64,000 nt of DNA. Origin: Streptomyces sp. XD-27 (lineage in GTDB: Bacteria > Actinomycetota > Actinomycetes > Streptomycetales > Streptomycetaceae). The notes below the pieces were generated by a model. The model did no database searches. It was not told the DNA's origin and saw only the letters and a program-made list of their open reading frames with translations. Positions 44,007 through 54,686 of the stretch are shown piece after piece (the stretch's first letter is position 1; the number at the start of each line of letters is the position of its first letter). Position numbers and translations under genes: made by a program. The stretch spans positions 5,704,001 through 5,768,000 of the forward strand of contig NZ_CP130713.1 in NCBI RefSeq assembly GCF_030553055.1, written 5' to 3'.

Positions 44007-44616
44007 GACGATCGGGCTCGACCCGGCGCAAGGCGAGACGCTGCCCCTCGCGGCCTATCGCGAGGACTTCCGGTCGCGACAGTGGACGATCGACGGCCAG
44101 GACTCCTGGAAGCTGGAGCGGCAGCAGGAGTTCAAGGAACCCGGGTTCCCCAGCTGGGAGGCGTTCTCCCGAGGGGACTGGGAGACGGCCATGCGGCTGG
44201 TGGAGGGCGAGCGCGACTGGCTGCGGGAGTTCGCCCGGGAGAACGACGAGCGCGGGATCAGCCTCTTCCGGGTCCGCGTCGTCGAACAGCCCCTCGCGCC
44301 GTATCTGCAATGGGAGCTCCATCTGCTGCGGCTGCGCGCGGAGTACGGGGAGCGGATCCGGGTGGTCGGCCCCGAGCGGATCAGGGAGCTGGAGGCCGAG
44401 GGGCCGCTGCCGGAGTTACTCACCCTCGGCGACCACACGGTCTATAAGATCCGTTACGACGACCAGGGGATCCTCGACGGGGCCGTGAGATTCGTCGACC
44501 CTCGTGTCACGGCGCGCTGCCGTGACTTCACCCGGGACCTGTACGAGTGCGGAGAGGACGTGATCCCCTATTTCGACCGCGAGGTGGCCCACTTACCAGC
44601 GCCGGGGCCGGGGTAG
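43993..44616 (+). CDS. DUF6879 family protein
   Basis: 207-aa DUF6879-type protein: a helical, charge-rich N-terminal half (FRSRQWTIDGQDSWKLERQQ, FSRGDWETAMRLVEGERDWL) and a compact C-terminal half (RVRVVEQPLAPYLQWELHLL, YKIRYDDQGILDGAVRFVD). Members are commonly found with HTH and small partner genes in Streptomyces; biochemical activity is unknown. Its stop abuts the STAND gene start with no gap, so the three genes are one coupled operon. Confidence 0.8.
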   Translation: MLGLETIGLDPAQGETLPLAAYREDFRSRQWTIDGQDSWKLERQQEFKEPGFPSWEAFSRGDWETAMRLVEGERDWLREFARENDERGISLFRVRVVEQPLAPYLQWELHLLRLRAEYGERIRVVGPERIRELEAEGPLPELLTLGDHTVYKIRYDDQGILDGAVRFVDPRVTARCRDFTRDLYECGEDVIPYFDREVAHLPAPGPG

Positions 44617-47151
44617 ATGAGCGATCAGCACGCAGAGGACAGGGAAGCCGGGGAGCGCCGGGCGGGGCCAGGCGCGCACTGGGTGCGGTCGGAGATGTCG
44701 GGGGCCGCGTCCGAGGTGGTCCAGGCCCGGGACATCAGCGGCGACATCCACTTCCACGCCGGTGCCGACACGGCTTCCCGCTCCTCGTACGACAACCCCA
44801 GGCCGCGCCAACTGCCCGGTGACACCAGGGGGTTCGTGAACCGCCGCGAGGAACTGTCGTGGCTCGACGCGATCCTGACGGGCGGCGGCGGGGGCGGCGG
44901 CACGACCGGTGGCACGACCGGCGGCGGGAACACCGGCGGCGGCGCCACTGCCGACGGGAACTCCGGCGGCGGTGACGAGCCGCTCATGTCCCTCTGCGTC
45001 ATCGCGGGCACGGCCGGGGTCGGCAAGACCTCGTTGGCCCTGCGCTGGGCCCACCGCATGGAGGCGCACTTCCCCGACGGCCAGCTGTATGTGAACCTGC
45101 GCGGGTACGACCCCGGCGCGCCCGTCACCCCGCAGGAGGCGCTGCACCGCTTCCTGGCGGCGCTCGGTGTGCCCGCGCGGGCGATTCCCACCGACCCCGA
45201 GGCGGCGGCCGCGCTGTACCGGTCGGCGCTGGCAGGCCGGCGCATGCTGATCGTCCTCGACAACGCCGCCACCGTCGGACAGGTCCGCCCGCTGCTTCCC
45301 GGCACCGCGGGCTGCCTCGTCGTCGTCACGAGCCGCAGCCGCCTGTCCGGGCTCAGCGTCCGCGACGGAGCGCGCCGCCTGACGCTGGACACCCTCTCGG
45401 AGACGGAGGCGGTCGCCCTGCTGCGCGCGATCACCGCGGACTACCGGGACCAGGACGACCGGGAGAAGCTCGTCGAGCTGGCCCGGTTGTGCGCCCGGCT
45501 TCCGCTGGCCCTGCGGATCGCGGCGGAACGGGCCGCGAGCCGTCCCCGTATGCGGCTGGACGACCTCATAAGAGACCTCCGCGACGAATCCGCCCTGTGG
45601 GACGCCCTGAGCATCGGGGACGACGAGGAGGCCGAGGCCGTGCGGACCGTATTCGCCTGGTCCTACCGCGCCCTCACCCCGGAGGCCGCGTCGCTCTTCC
45701 GGTTCCTGGGGCTGCACCCCGGGCCGGAGTTCGGGGCCGAGGCCGCCGCCGCGCTCGCCGGGGTCCCCGCCGGCCAGGCCCGGCGGCTGCTGGACACCCT
45801 TGTCGGCGCGCACCTGGTGGAGCAGACCGGCCCCGACCGCTACGCCTTCCACGACCTGCTGCGCGCGTACGCGGGCGACCAGGCGGACAGCGAGGAGACG
45901 CCGGAGGCCAGGGACGCGGCCCTCGGCCGCGTGCTCGCCTGGTATCTGCGGACCGCGGCCGCCGCCCAGGAGTGGATCAACCCCCAGGAGTCGCCGATCG
46001 GGCTCGGCGCGCCGGAGGACGGCGTCGTACCCCTGCGATTCCCCGGCTACGACGACGCGCTGAGCTGGTACGAGCAGGAGCGGGACAACCTCGTGGCCGC
46101 CGCCCGCGCGGCCGAGGAAGCCGGGGCCGACCGCGCGGCGTGGCAACTGGCCGCCGTGCTCAAAGCCATCCACATGCTGCTCAACCCCTTCGAGGAGTGG
46201 CTCGCCGTGAGCCACATCGGCCTGCGGGCCGCCCGCAGACTGGGCGACCGCGCGGCCGAGGCCGACCTCCTGGAGAGCCTCGGCATGGCCTATACGCAGT
46301 CGCACCGCCTGGCGGACGGCGCCCGCTGCCACGAGGAGGCGCTGGCCGTCCGCCGGGAGCTGGGCGACCGCATGGGCGAGGCATTCTCCCTGAACGACCT
46401 GGGGCTGGCGCGGCTGCGCGGGCGCGGGCTCGCGCAGGCGGAGGCGCACTTCGAGCAGGCGCGTGCCGTCTTCCGCGACCTCGACGCCGCCCACTGGGAG
46501 GCGGTGATGCTGTCGAACCTCGCGGAGACGCGGTACGAGCTGTCGCGGCTGCCGGAGGCCCACGACGCCGTCACCGAGGCCCTGGCCCGCCACCGCGCGA
46601 GCGGCAGCCAGGGCAGCGTCGGCAACGCCCTGCGGATCCTGAGCGCGGTGCAGCGCGAGTCCGGCGAACCGGGGGCGGCGGAAGGGGCGTTGCGCTCCGC
46701 CCAGGAAGCGGTGGACATCGCGCGGGCCCACCGCAACGAGGCATGGGAGGCGTTCTGGCTCCTCGACCTCGGCGCGGCCCACCGGGCGACCGGCCAGGCC
46801 CCGGAGGCGCTGACGGCGTACCAGCGGGCCGCGATGCTCCAGCGCAGGCTGGGCGACCGGTCGCGCGAGGCCCGCGCGTGGCACGGCGCCGGGGAGACGT
46901 ACCGCCAGGTGGGGCGGTTCGAGGAGGCGGCCGACTTCCACCGGACCGCGGCCGCCGCCCACCGCGAGCTGCACGACCTCTGGCAGCTGGCTCTCGCCCT
47001 CGACGGCCTCGCCGTCGCGCTGGGCGAGCTGGGGCGGGACGCGGAGGCGCGCGGCCACTGGGTGGCGGCGCTGGACGCGCTGACCGGCTACGAGGACCCG
47101 CGGGCCGAGGCGCTGCGGCGCCGGGCGTACGCGGCGGCGGGAGACGCGTGA
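44617..47151 (+). CDS. STAND (NB-ARC/TPR) ATPase with putative amyloid-motif N-terminus
   Basis: 844-aa signal-transduction ATPase. The N-terminal 34-47 segment VVQARDISGDIHFH resembles the short bacterial amyloid signalling motifs found at the ends of NLR-like proteins. A Gly-rich linker (~88-118) leads to an NB-ARC ATPase: Walker A GTAGVGKTSLA with Lys137, Walker B LIVLDNAAT, VVVTSRSRLSGL sensor and a winged-helix region (LLRAYAGDQA). The last ~350 residues are TPR repeats. It resembles the central part of AfsR-type regulators but lacks their DNA-binding domain. Expected behaviour is ligand sensing by TPRs, ATP-driven oligomerisation and signalling through the N-terminus. The effector is not obvious. 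Confidence 0.85.
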   Translation: MSDQHAEDREAGERRAGPGAHWVRSEMSGAASEVVQARDISGDIHFHAGADTASRSSYDNPRPRQLPGDTRGFVNRREELSWLDAILTGGGGGGGTTGGTTGGGNTGGGATADGNSGGGDEPLMSLCVIAGTAGVGKTSLALRWAHRMEAHFPDGQLYVNLRGYDPGAPVTPQEALHRFLAALGVPARAIPTDPEAAAALYRSALAGRRMLIVLDNAATVGQVRPLLPGTAGCLVVVTSRSRLSGLSVRDGARRLTLDTLSETEAVALLRAITADYRDQDDREKLVELARLCARLPLALRIAAERAASRPRMRLDDLIRDLRDESALWDALSIGDDEEAEAVRTVFAWSYRALTPEAASLFRFLGLHPGPEFGAEAAAALAGVPAGQARRLLDTLVGAHLVEQTGPDRYAFHDLLRAYAGDQADSEETPEARDAALGRVLAWYLRTAAAAQEWINPQESPIGLGAPEDGVVPLRFPGYDDALSWYEQERDNLVAAARAAEEAGADRAAWQLAAVLKAIHMLLNPFEEWLAVSHIGLRAARRLGDRAAEADLLESLGMAYTQSHRLADGARCHEEALAVRRELGDRMGEAFSLNDLGLARLRGRGLAQAEAHFEQARAVFRDLDAAHWEAVMLSNLAETRYELSRLPEAHDAVTEALARHRASGSQGSVGNALRILSAVQRESGEPGAAEGALRSAQEAVDIARAHRNEAWEAFWLLDLGAAHRATGQAPEALTAYQRAAMLQRRLGDRSREARAWHGAGETYRQVGRFEEAADFHRTAAAAHRELHDLWQLALALDGLAVALGELGRDAEARGHWVAALDALTGYEDPRAEALRRRAYAAAGDA

Positions 47152-47198
47152 CCGCCGGCCCCGGCCGCGCGAGCCGCGCGGTCGCCCCACGTCGCGGA

Positions 47199-47204
47199 TA
47201 CCGT
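47199..47204 (+). promoter_or_regulatory. Putative -10 (TACCGT) for the LOG gene
   Basis: TACCGT lies 6 nt before ATG 47211. No ribosome site is visible, so translation is probably leaderless. Confidence 0.4.
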
Positions 47205-47210
47205 ACAGGC

Positions 47211-47750
47211 ATGAACATCTGCGTCTTCTGCTCAGCCGCCGAACTCGACGACCGCTACACCACCCCGGCCCGCGAGTTCGCCCAGCTCATCGGCCGGGGC
47301 GGGCACACCCTCGTGTGGGGCGGCTCGGACGTCGGCCTGATGAAGGTGATGGCGGACGGGGTCCAGGACAGCGGCGGGCGGCTGGTCGGCGTGTCGGTGG
47401 AGTTCCTCCAGGAGAAGGCCCACGGGGGTGCCGACGAGATGGTGGTCGCCAAGGATCTCGCCGCGCGCAAGGCGGAGCTGCTCGCCCGCGCCGACGCGAT
47501 CGTGATCATGGTCGGCGGGACCGGCACGCTGGACGAGGCCACCGAGATCCTGGAGCTGAAGAAGCACAACCTGCACGCGAAGCCGGTGGTACTGCTCAAC
47601 ACCGCCGGGTTCTACGACGGGTTGAAGGAGCAGTTCCAGCGTATGGAGAAGGAGGGGTTCCTGCCGCTGCCGCTGACCGATCTGGTCTTCTTCGCGGAGG
47701 ACGGCCTCGGGGCGATGGCGTATCTGGAGGAAGCCCACGGCCTGCGCTGA
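47211..47750 (+). CDS. LOG family protein (nucleoside 5'-monophosphate phosphoribohydrolase-like)
   Basis: 179-aa Rossmann-fold LOG protein of the family that releases free base from cytokinin ribotides or other NMPs. The nucleotide site GGSDVGLMKVMADGV and the catalytic motif MVGGTGTLDEATE are present. The canonical PGGxGTxxE begins with Val in place of Pro; the catalytic Glu and the glycines are kept. The physiological substrate in Streptomyces is uncertain. Confidence 0.88.
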   Translation: MNICVFCSAAELDDRYTTPAREFAQLIGRGGHTLVWGGSDVGLMKVMADGVQDSGGRLVGVSVEFLQEKAHGGADEMVVAKDLAARKAELLARADAIVIMVGGTGTLDEATEILELKKHNLHAKPVVLLNTAGFYDGLKEQFQRMEKEGFLPLPLTDLVFFAEDGLGAMAYLEEAHGLR

Positions 47751-47761
47751 CAGGCACGTGG

Positions 47762-47767
47762 TACCTA
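47762..47767 (+). promoter_or_regulatory. Putative -10 (TACCTA) for the SDR gene
   Basis: TACCTA(T) ends 7 nt before ATG 47775 directly after the LOG stop codon. Confidence 0.35.
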
Positions 47768-47774
47768 TGGGGCC

Positions 47775-48464
47775 ATGGCTACACATGTGATCACAGGCGC
47801 GGGTTCGGGCATCGGCACGGCGGTCGCGGAGCGGCTGGCCGAACGGGGGGACGAGCTGTGGCTGCTGGCCCGCGACGCCGGGCGGGCCAAGGACCTGGCC
47901 GAGCGCTTCCCCGGCGCGAAGACCCTGGTGGGCGACCTCGCGGAGCCCGAGCGGCTGTCCTGGGCGCTCAGCCACCAGACGCTGCCCGACCGGCTGGACT
48001 CACTGCTGCACATCGCGGGCGTCGTCGAACTGGGCGAGGTCGGCGAGCTGACGCCGAAGGTGTGGAACCAGCAGCTCGCCACCAACCTGGTCGCCCCGGC
48101 CGAGCTCACCCGGCTGCTCCTCCCGCAGCTGCGGGCCGCGCAGGGCCACGTCGTCTTCGTCAACTCCGGGGCCGGCCTGCGCGCGAACGCCCAGTGGGGC
48201 GCGTACGCCGCGAGCAAGCACGGCCTCAAGGCGCTGGCGGACGCGCTGCGCTGGGAGGAGAGCGGCAACGGCGTGCGCGTGACCTCCGTCTACCCCGGCC
48301 GTACGGCGACGCCGATGCAGCAGAAGGTGCACCAGCAGGAGGGCAAGGAGTACGACCCCTCGCGCTGGATCGCGCCGGAGTCGGTCGCCACCACGGTCCT
48401 GACGGCGCTGGACATGCCGCGCGGCACGGAGATCACCGACCTGTCGGTGCGGCCGCAGGGCTGA
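47775..48464 (+). CDS. Short-chain dehydrogenase/reductase
   Basis: 229-aa classical SDR. The NAD(P)-binding TGAGSGIG is at residues 7-14, LLHIAGV replaces the usual NNAG, and the catalytic Ser...YAASK is present (VFVNSGAGL, YAASKHGLK). An acidic residue is not obvious after the second strand (LLARDAGR), so NADP(H) is likely preferred. Substrate unknown. Confidence 0.9.
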   Translation: MATHVITGAGSGIGTAVAERLAERGDELWLLARDAGRAKDLAERFPGAKTLVGDLAEPERLSWALSHQTLPDRLDSLLHIAGVVELGEVGELTPKVWNQQLATNLVAPAELTRLLLPQLRAAQGHVVFVNSGAGLRANAQWGAYAASKHGLKALADALRWEESGNGVRVTSVYPGRTATPMQQKVHQQEGKEYDPSRWIAPESVATTVLTALDMPRGTEITDLSVRPQG

Positions 48465-48489
48465 GGCACGCGGCGCGGCGGTGCGCCCC

Positions 48490-48710
48490 TGGTCGGGCGG
48501 TGCCCGGACCGGTTCGTCCGGACCCGGGCCCGGTCCCCCGGCCCGAACGCCGTCGCCCGCTCCGGGCGCTCGGGGACGTAGTACACGGTGACCGGGTCGC
48601 CCGCCACCCGCGTCACCGGGCCGGCCTGCTCGGTGAAGCGCACCTGCCGCCCGTCCGGCGTCGTGAACTCGTAGACGTGGTGCAGCGTGGTGCGGATGGG
48701 GCCGTTCCGG
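48490..48710 (-). pseudogene. Remnant of a DUF3592-like membrane protein
   Basis: Minus-strand sequence encodes a fragment typical of DUF3592 extracytoplasmic domains: HHVYEFTTPDGRQVRFTEQ, then VAGDPVTVYYVPERPERATA. It has no start codon, no flanking membrane helices and no sensible C-terminus. The rest of the 48465-48818 gap has no other gene. Boundaries are approximate. Confidence 0.55.
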
Positions 48711-48806
48711 TTCCCGTGGGGACCGCAGCTCGGGGACGGGGCACATGATCGCAGCAGGAGACGGCGGCCGGCGCCGCCGGGTTCCCGGGATCGGCCCGCG
48801 GACTCG

Positions 48807-48812
48807 TAGGCT
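48807..48812 (+). promoter_or_regulatory. Putative -10 (TAGGCT) for the methionine synthase-like gene
   Basis: TAGGCT lies 6 nt before GTG 48819 with no ribosome site, the leaderless pattern. Confidence 0.4.
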
Positions 48813-48818
48813 TCCGGC

Positions 48819-49829
48819 GTGAGCGAGACGAAGAAGAGCTGGGGGCCCGGTGCCGCGACCGGCGTCGGATCCATGCCGGGCGGCGACGCGCGCGAAGCCG
48901 CCAAGACCGTCACCGGGTCGCTGGAGACGCTGCCGTACCTGCCGGAGCTGCCCGCGCGCGGACCCGGCGCGGACATGATCGGGCGCACCGCCGGGCTGCT
49001 GGTCGACCTGTACGCGCACGTGGAGCCCAGCGGCTGGCGGATCAGCGACCGCCCGGGCCGGGACACCAAGCGGGCCCGCTCCTGGCTGGGCGAGGACCTC
49101 GACGCGCTGGAGGAGTTCACCCAGGGGTACACCGGTGCGCTCAAGGTGTCGGCCGTCGGCCCGTGGACGCTCGCCGCGGCGTTGGAACTGCGCAACGGAG
49201 AGGTCATGCTCAGCGACCCGGGCGCCTGCCGCGACCTGACCGGCTCGCTCGTGGAGGGGCTGCGCGGCCATCTCGCGGAGGTACGGCGCCGGGTGCCCGG
49301 CGCGCGGATCGTGATCCAGCTCGACGAGCCCTCCCTCACGGCGGTGCTCACCGGAACGGTCCGTACCGCCAGCGGCTACCGCACCCACCGGGCGGTCGAC
49401 CGCGGGGTGGTCGAGGGCGCGCTGCGCGACCTCGCCGCGGTGGCCGGCGGCGGCGAGGTCATCGTGCACTCGTGCGCGCCCGCCGTGCCCTTCGCGCTGC
49501 TGCGCCGCGCCGGCGCCACCGGAGTCTCCTTCGACCTGTCGCTGCTCACCGAGCGTGAGGAGGAGGCGATCGGGGAGGCCGTCGAGGGCGGCACGGCGCT
49601 GTTCGTCGGCGCGGTCCCCTCGCTGGACACCCCATTGTCAGACCCTGCCGGTAGCGTCATGGGTGTCAGGACGCTGTGGCGCAGGCTGGGGCTGTCGCCG
49701 GGGACTCTCGCCGAGTCCGTGGTGATCACTCCGGCGTGCGGTCTCGCGGGTGCCTCGCCCGCGTACGCGCGCGCCGCGCTGGCCCACTGCGTCCGGGCGG
49801 CGAGATCGCTCGCTGACAACCCTGAGTAA
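48819..49829 (+). CDS. Core-type cobalamin-independent methionine synthase
   Basis: 336-aa protein matching only the C-terminal catalytic half of MetE. Zinc/substrate residues are visible: GVGSMPG at the start, IQLDEPSLTA, VIVHSCAPAVP (His and Cys) and VVITPACGLAGA (Cys). Such short MetE-like enzymes transfer methyl groups to homocysteine from donors other than the polyglutamyl folate used by full MetE (family knowledge). The actual donor here is unknown. GTG 48819. ligA follows 15 bp downstream, so the two are probably cotranscribed. Confidence 0.85.
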   Translation: MSETKKSWGPGAATGVGSMPGGDAREAAKTVTGSLETLPYLPELPARGPGADMIGRTAGLLVDLYAHVEPSGWRISDRPGRDTKRARSWLGEDLDALEEFTQGYTGALKVSAVGPWTLAAALELRNGEVMLSDPGACRDLTGSLVEGLRGHLAEVRRRVPGARIVIQLDEPSLTAVLTGTVRTASGYRTHRAVDRGVVEGALRDLAAVAGGGEVIVHSCAPAVPFALLRRAGATGVSFDLSLLTEREEEAIGEAVEGGTALFVGAVPSLDTPLSDPAGSVMGVRTLWRRLGLSPGTLAESVVITPACGLAGASPAYARAALAHCVRAARSLADNPE

Positions 49830-52034
<2,205 letters not shown>

Positions 52035-52081
52035 CCCGAACGGAGTCATCGGCGGCCTGAACAACCATCAGAAGCAGCCAC

Positions 52082-52113
52082 GGCTATGCCAGGACTCAAC
52101 TCCGGGCATAGCC
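52082..52113. promoter_or_regulatory. Inverted repeat between ligA and rmdB-like gene
   Basis: GGCTATGCC (52082-52090) and GGCATAGCC (52105-52113), 9-bp arms and a 14-nt spacer. It could end ligA transcription or act as an operator for the downstream c-di-GMP gene. The remaining gap to 52270 holds nothing clear. Confidence 0.5.
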
Positions 52114-52270
52114 AATGGGCATCACCCTTACAGCGCATACCAGATGCTTGCGGATGGTCAGGCGGCAATCGGGCGAGCCCTGCCGATCGCTGCCCGCCAC
52201 GGCCCTGCGCGGCCTACTGTTGAGAGATGCGCCTGCCATGGCGCGGGCACCGGCTGGGAGAGGGACGGGT

Positions 52271-54361
52271 ATGGAACCGACCGACAGCGGCGCCCCGGCG
52301 TCGCGGCTGCGCCGACTGGCGCTGCCCACCCTGCCGTACGCGGCGGTCGGGGTGGCCGCCGCGTCGTTCGGCACCGGGGTCTACCGGGTTCTCCACAACG
52401 GCGGCTCCCTCTTCCCCAGCGGCACCGTCGGCTGGTCGCTGGCGGTGCTCACCGGCCTGATCGTCGGCCATCTCGTGGCCCTGGGCCGGGACCGCTGGTG
52501 GGGCGGCACCGGCTCCGGCGCCGCGTTAACCCTGGCCGCCCTGCTGCTGTACGGCTGGCTGCCCGCCGCGCTGATCAGCCTCGCGGTCGTCGTCCTGGTC
52601 GGCGGCGCACGCCGTCACCGCTGGCGGCAGGCCCTGCTGCACGGCTCGGTGGACCTCCTCGGCATCGGCGCGGCCGCGCTCGCCCTCGCCGCCTGCGGCA
52701 CCGTCCCGTCCGTGCGCGACCCCTGGGCCCCCGACAGCTGGCAGCTGTATGACATGCCGCAGATCGTGCTGGCGGCCTTCACCTATCTGCTGGTCACCCG
52801 GGCCCTGCTGTGGTACAGCCTCGCCCCGCCCGGCGCCGCGCTGAGCGGCATCGCGCGCACCGCCCTCGTCCGGCAGGCCCTCGTCGGCGTGGCCCTGCTG
52901 GGCATCGCCCCGCTCATCGTCGTGGTCGCCGCCCACCGGCCCCTGATGCTTCCGCTGTTCGCCGTGCCCTTAATAGCGCTGGACTCCACCTTGTGGATAG
53001 CGCGCGTGCGCGCCGAGGAGCAACTGCGCGACCCGCTCACCGGGCTGCCCAACCGCCAGCACCTGCTGGACCGCACCTGGGCCGCGCTGGACCAGGCCGA
53101 GCGGGAGGGCGCCCGCGCCGCCCTCGTCCTGATCGACCTCGACCGCTTCCGGTCCGTCAACGACACCCTCGGACACATGGCGGGCGACCGGCTCCTCCTC
53201 CAGATCGCCGAACGGCTCCGCGCGGCGCTGCCCCGCGGCGCGGAGGCCGCGCGGCTGGGCGGCGACGAGTTCGTCGTGCTGCTGCCCACCGTCGACTCCC
53301 TCACCAGCGCCCAGCGGGTGGCCCGCAACCTCATCTCCGTACTCGGCTCCCCGCTCGACCTCGACGGGATCACCCTGGTCCTCGAAGCCAGCGCCGGGGT
53401 CGCCGTCTACCCCGACCACGCGGTGGACGCGGAAGGGCTGCTGCGCCGCGCGGACGTCGCGATGTACCAGGCGAAGCGGGACCGCAGCGGCGCGGAGGTG
53501 TACGAGGCCCGGCGCGACGGCAATACCCCCGACCGGCTCGGCCTCCTCGGCGACCTGCGGCGGGCCCTGGACGCGGGGGACGTGGAACTGCACTACCAGC
53601 CCAAGGTCGGCTTCGACGGGCACGTCGCCGGGTTGGAGGCCCTGGTCCGCTGGGTCCACCCCGACCGGGGCCGGGTGCCGCCGGACGAGTTCATCGCCAT
53701 CGCCGAGAGCTCCGGCCTGATGCCCCGCCTGACGGAGTACGTCCTGGAGACGGCCCTGGGCCAGGTCGCGAGGTGGCGGGCGGCCGGCCTGTTCGTCCCG
53801 GTCGCGGTCAACGTCTCCCCGCGCGACGTGCACACCCCCGGCTTCGCGGGCGCCGTCGCCGGCCGGCTGGCCCGGCACGGGGTGCCGCCCGGCGCGCTCC
53901 AGCTGGAGATCACCGAGCACGTCCTGCTGGAGGACCCGCAGCGCGCCGCGGACACGCTGGCCGGGCTCACCGGCCACGGCGTGAAGATGTCCCTGGACGA
54001 CTTCGGCACGGGCTATTCGTCACTGGTGCACCTGCGCCGGTTGCCGGTCAGCGAGCTGAAGATCGACCGGTCCTTCGTGGCGAGACTGGCGGTGGACAAC
54101 GAGGACGCCGAGATCGTCCGCTGCACGGTCGACCTCGCCCACTCGCTGGGACTGCTCGTCGTCGCGGAGGGCGTCGAGGATGACGAGACCTGGGAGCGGC
54201 TGCGCGACCTGGGCTGCGACGCGGTGCAGGGGTGGCTGGTGGCGGCCGCGATGCCGCCGGAGGAGACGACGGCGTGGCTGCGCGCCCGCGGCGAAGGCCG
54301 CTCCGCGGCCGCGGACATCACGGCACCGGCCGACCACGACGCGGACCAGCCGGTGACGTGA
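52271..54361 (+). CDS. rmdB: Membrane GGDEF-EAL c-di-GMP enzyme, RmdB-like
   Basis: 696-aa protein. ATG 52271 follows GGGAGAGGG; an upstream frame to 52115 lacks a ribosome site. Roughly residues 10-240 hold several membrane helices. A GGDEF domain (RLGGDEFVVLL intact) and an EAL domain (LEALVRWVHPD, EITEHVLLED, DDFGTGYSSL, KIDRSFV) follow with catalytic residues conserved. The location next to ligA matches S. coelicolor RmdB, a c-di-GMP phosphodiesterase affecting development (recalled). Both activities look possible from sequence; phosphodiesterase is favoured by homology. Confidence 0.9.
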   Translation: MEPTDSGAPASRLRRLALPTLPYAAVGVAAASFGTGVYRVLHNGGSLFPSGTVGWSLAVLTGLIVGHLVALGRDRWWGGTGSGAALTLAALLLYGWLPAALISLAVVVLVGGARRHRWRQALLHGSVDLLGIGAAALALAACGTVPSVRDPWAPDSWQLYDMPQIVLAAFTYLLVTRALLWYSLAPPGAALSGIARTALVRQALVGVALLGIAPLIVVVAAHRPLMLPLFAVPLIALDSTLWIARVRAEEQLRDPLTGLPNRQHLLDRTWAALDQAEREGARAALVLIDLDRFRSVNDTLGHMAGDRLLLQIAERLRAALPRGAEAARLGGDEFVVLLPTVDSLTSAQRVARNLISVLGSPLDLDGITLVLEASAGVAVYPDHAVDAEGLLRRADVAMYQAKRDRSGAEVYEARRDGNTPDRLGLLGDLRRALDAGDVELHYQPKVGFDGHVAGLEALVRWVHPDRGRVPPDEFIAIAESSGLMPRLTEYVLETALGQVARWRAAGLFVPVAVNVSPRDVHTPGFAGAVAGRLARHGVPPGALQLEITEHVLLEDPQRAADTLAGLTGHGVKMSLDDFGTGYSSLVHLRRLPVSELKIDRSFVARLAVDNEDAEIVRCTVDLAHSLGLLVVAEGVEDDETWERLRDLGCDAVQGWLVAAAMPPEETTAWLRARGEGRSAAADITAPADHDADQPVT

Positions 54362-54530
54362 ACCGCCGCCGGCGTCGTGTGCGCGGGGTGCGCGTGCGGT
54401 GCCGGGTGCCGACGTCGTGTGCGCGGTGGCGGGGTTGCCCCGGCGCGGCCACCGGGCAGGCGCACCCGTACGGCGCCGCATCGCACCACGCACGCGCGGC
54501 ACCAGCCACCGTGAGAGCCGGGGGTACCCC

Positions 54531-54615
54531 GCGGCGCAGGGCGCCCCCGTTCGTGCGTGCCCGCCGCACGGCGCAGGGTGCGCCGTTCATGGATGCCCGC
54601 CGCACGGCGAAAGCG
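54531..54615. repeat. ~36-bp tandem repeat upstream of gatC
   Basis: Two full imperfect units and a partial one; tgcccgccgcacggcg recurs at 54558-54573 and 54594-54609. It ends 27 bp before the putative gat -10 element. Confidence 0.7.
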
Positions 54616-54641
54616 TTTCGCTCCCAGCACCCGCCGCGCCA

Positions 54642-54647
54642 TAGGAT
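54642..54647 (+). promoter_or_regulatory. Putative -10 (TAGGAT) of the gatCAB operon
   Basis: TAGGAT lies 40 nt before gatC, which has a normal TGAGGA ribosome site. No good -35 is present (gtttcg at 54615 is the best nearby). Confidence 0.45.
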
Positions 54648-54686
54648 TGGGCGCGAAACCTACACACTCACCCTGAGGATCCCTGC

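Larger units (their letters stand above)
54362..54686. other. Repeat-rich gap before gatC
   Basis: 325 bp without a gene. A 14-bp direct repeat cgtcgtgtgcgcgg occurs at 54373 and 54413. A ~36-bp tandem unit containing tgcccgccgcacggcg occupies 54531-54615 (about 2.3 copies). The gat promoter is probably at its right end. Confidence 0.6.
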
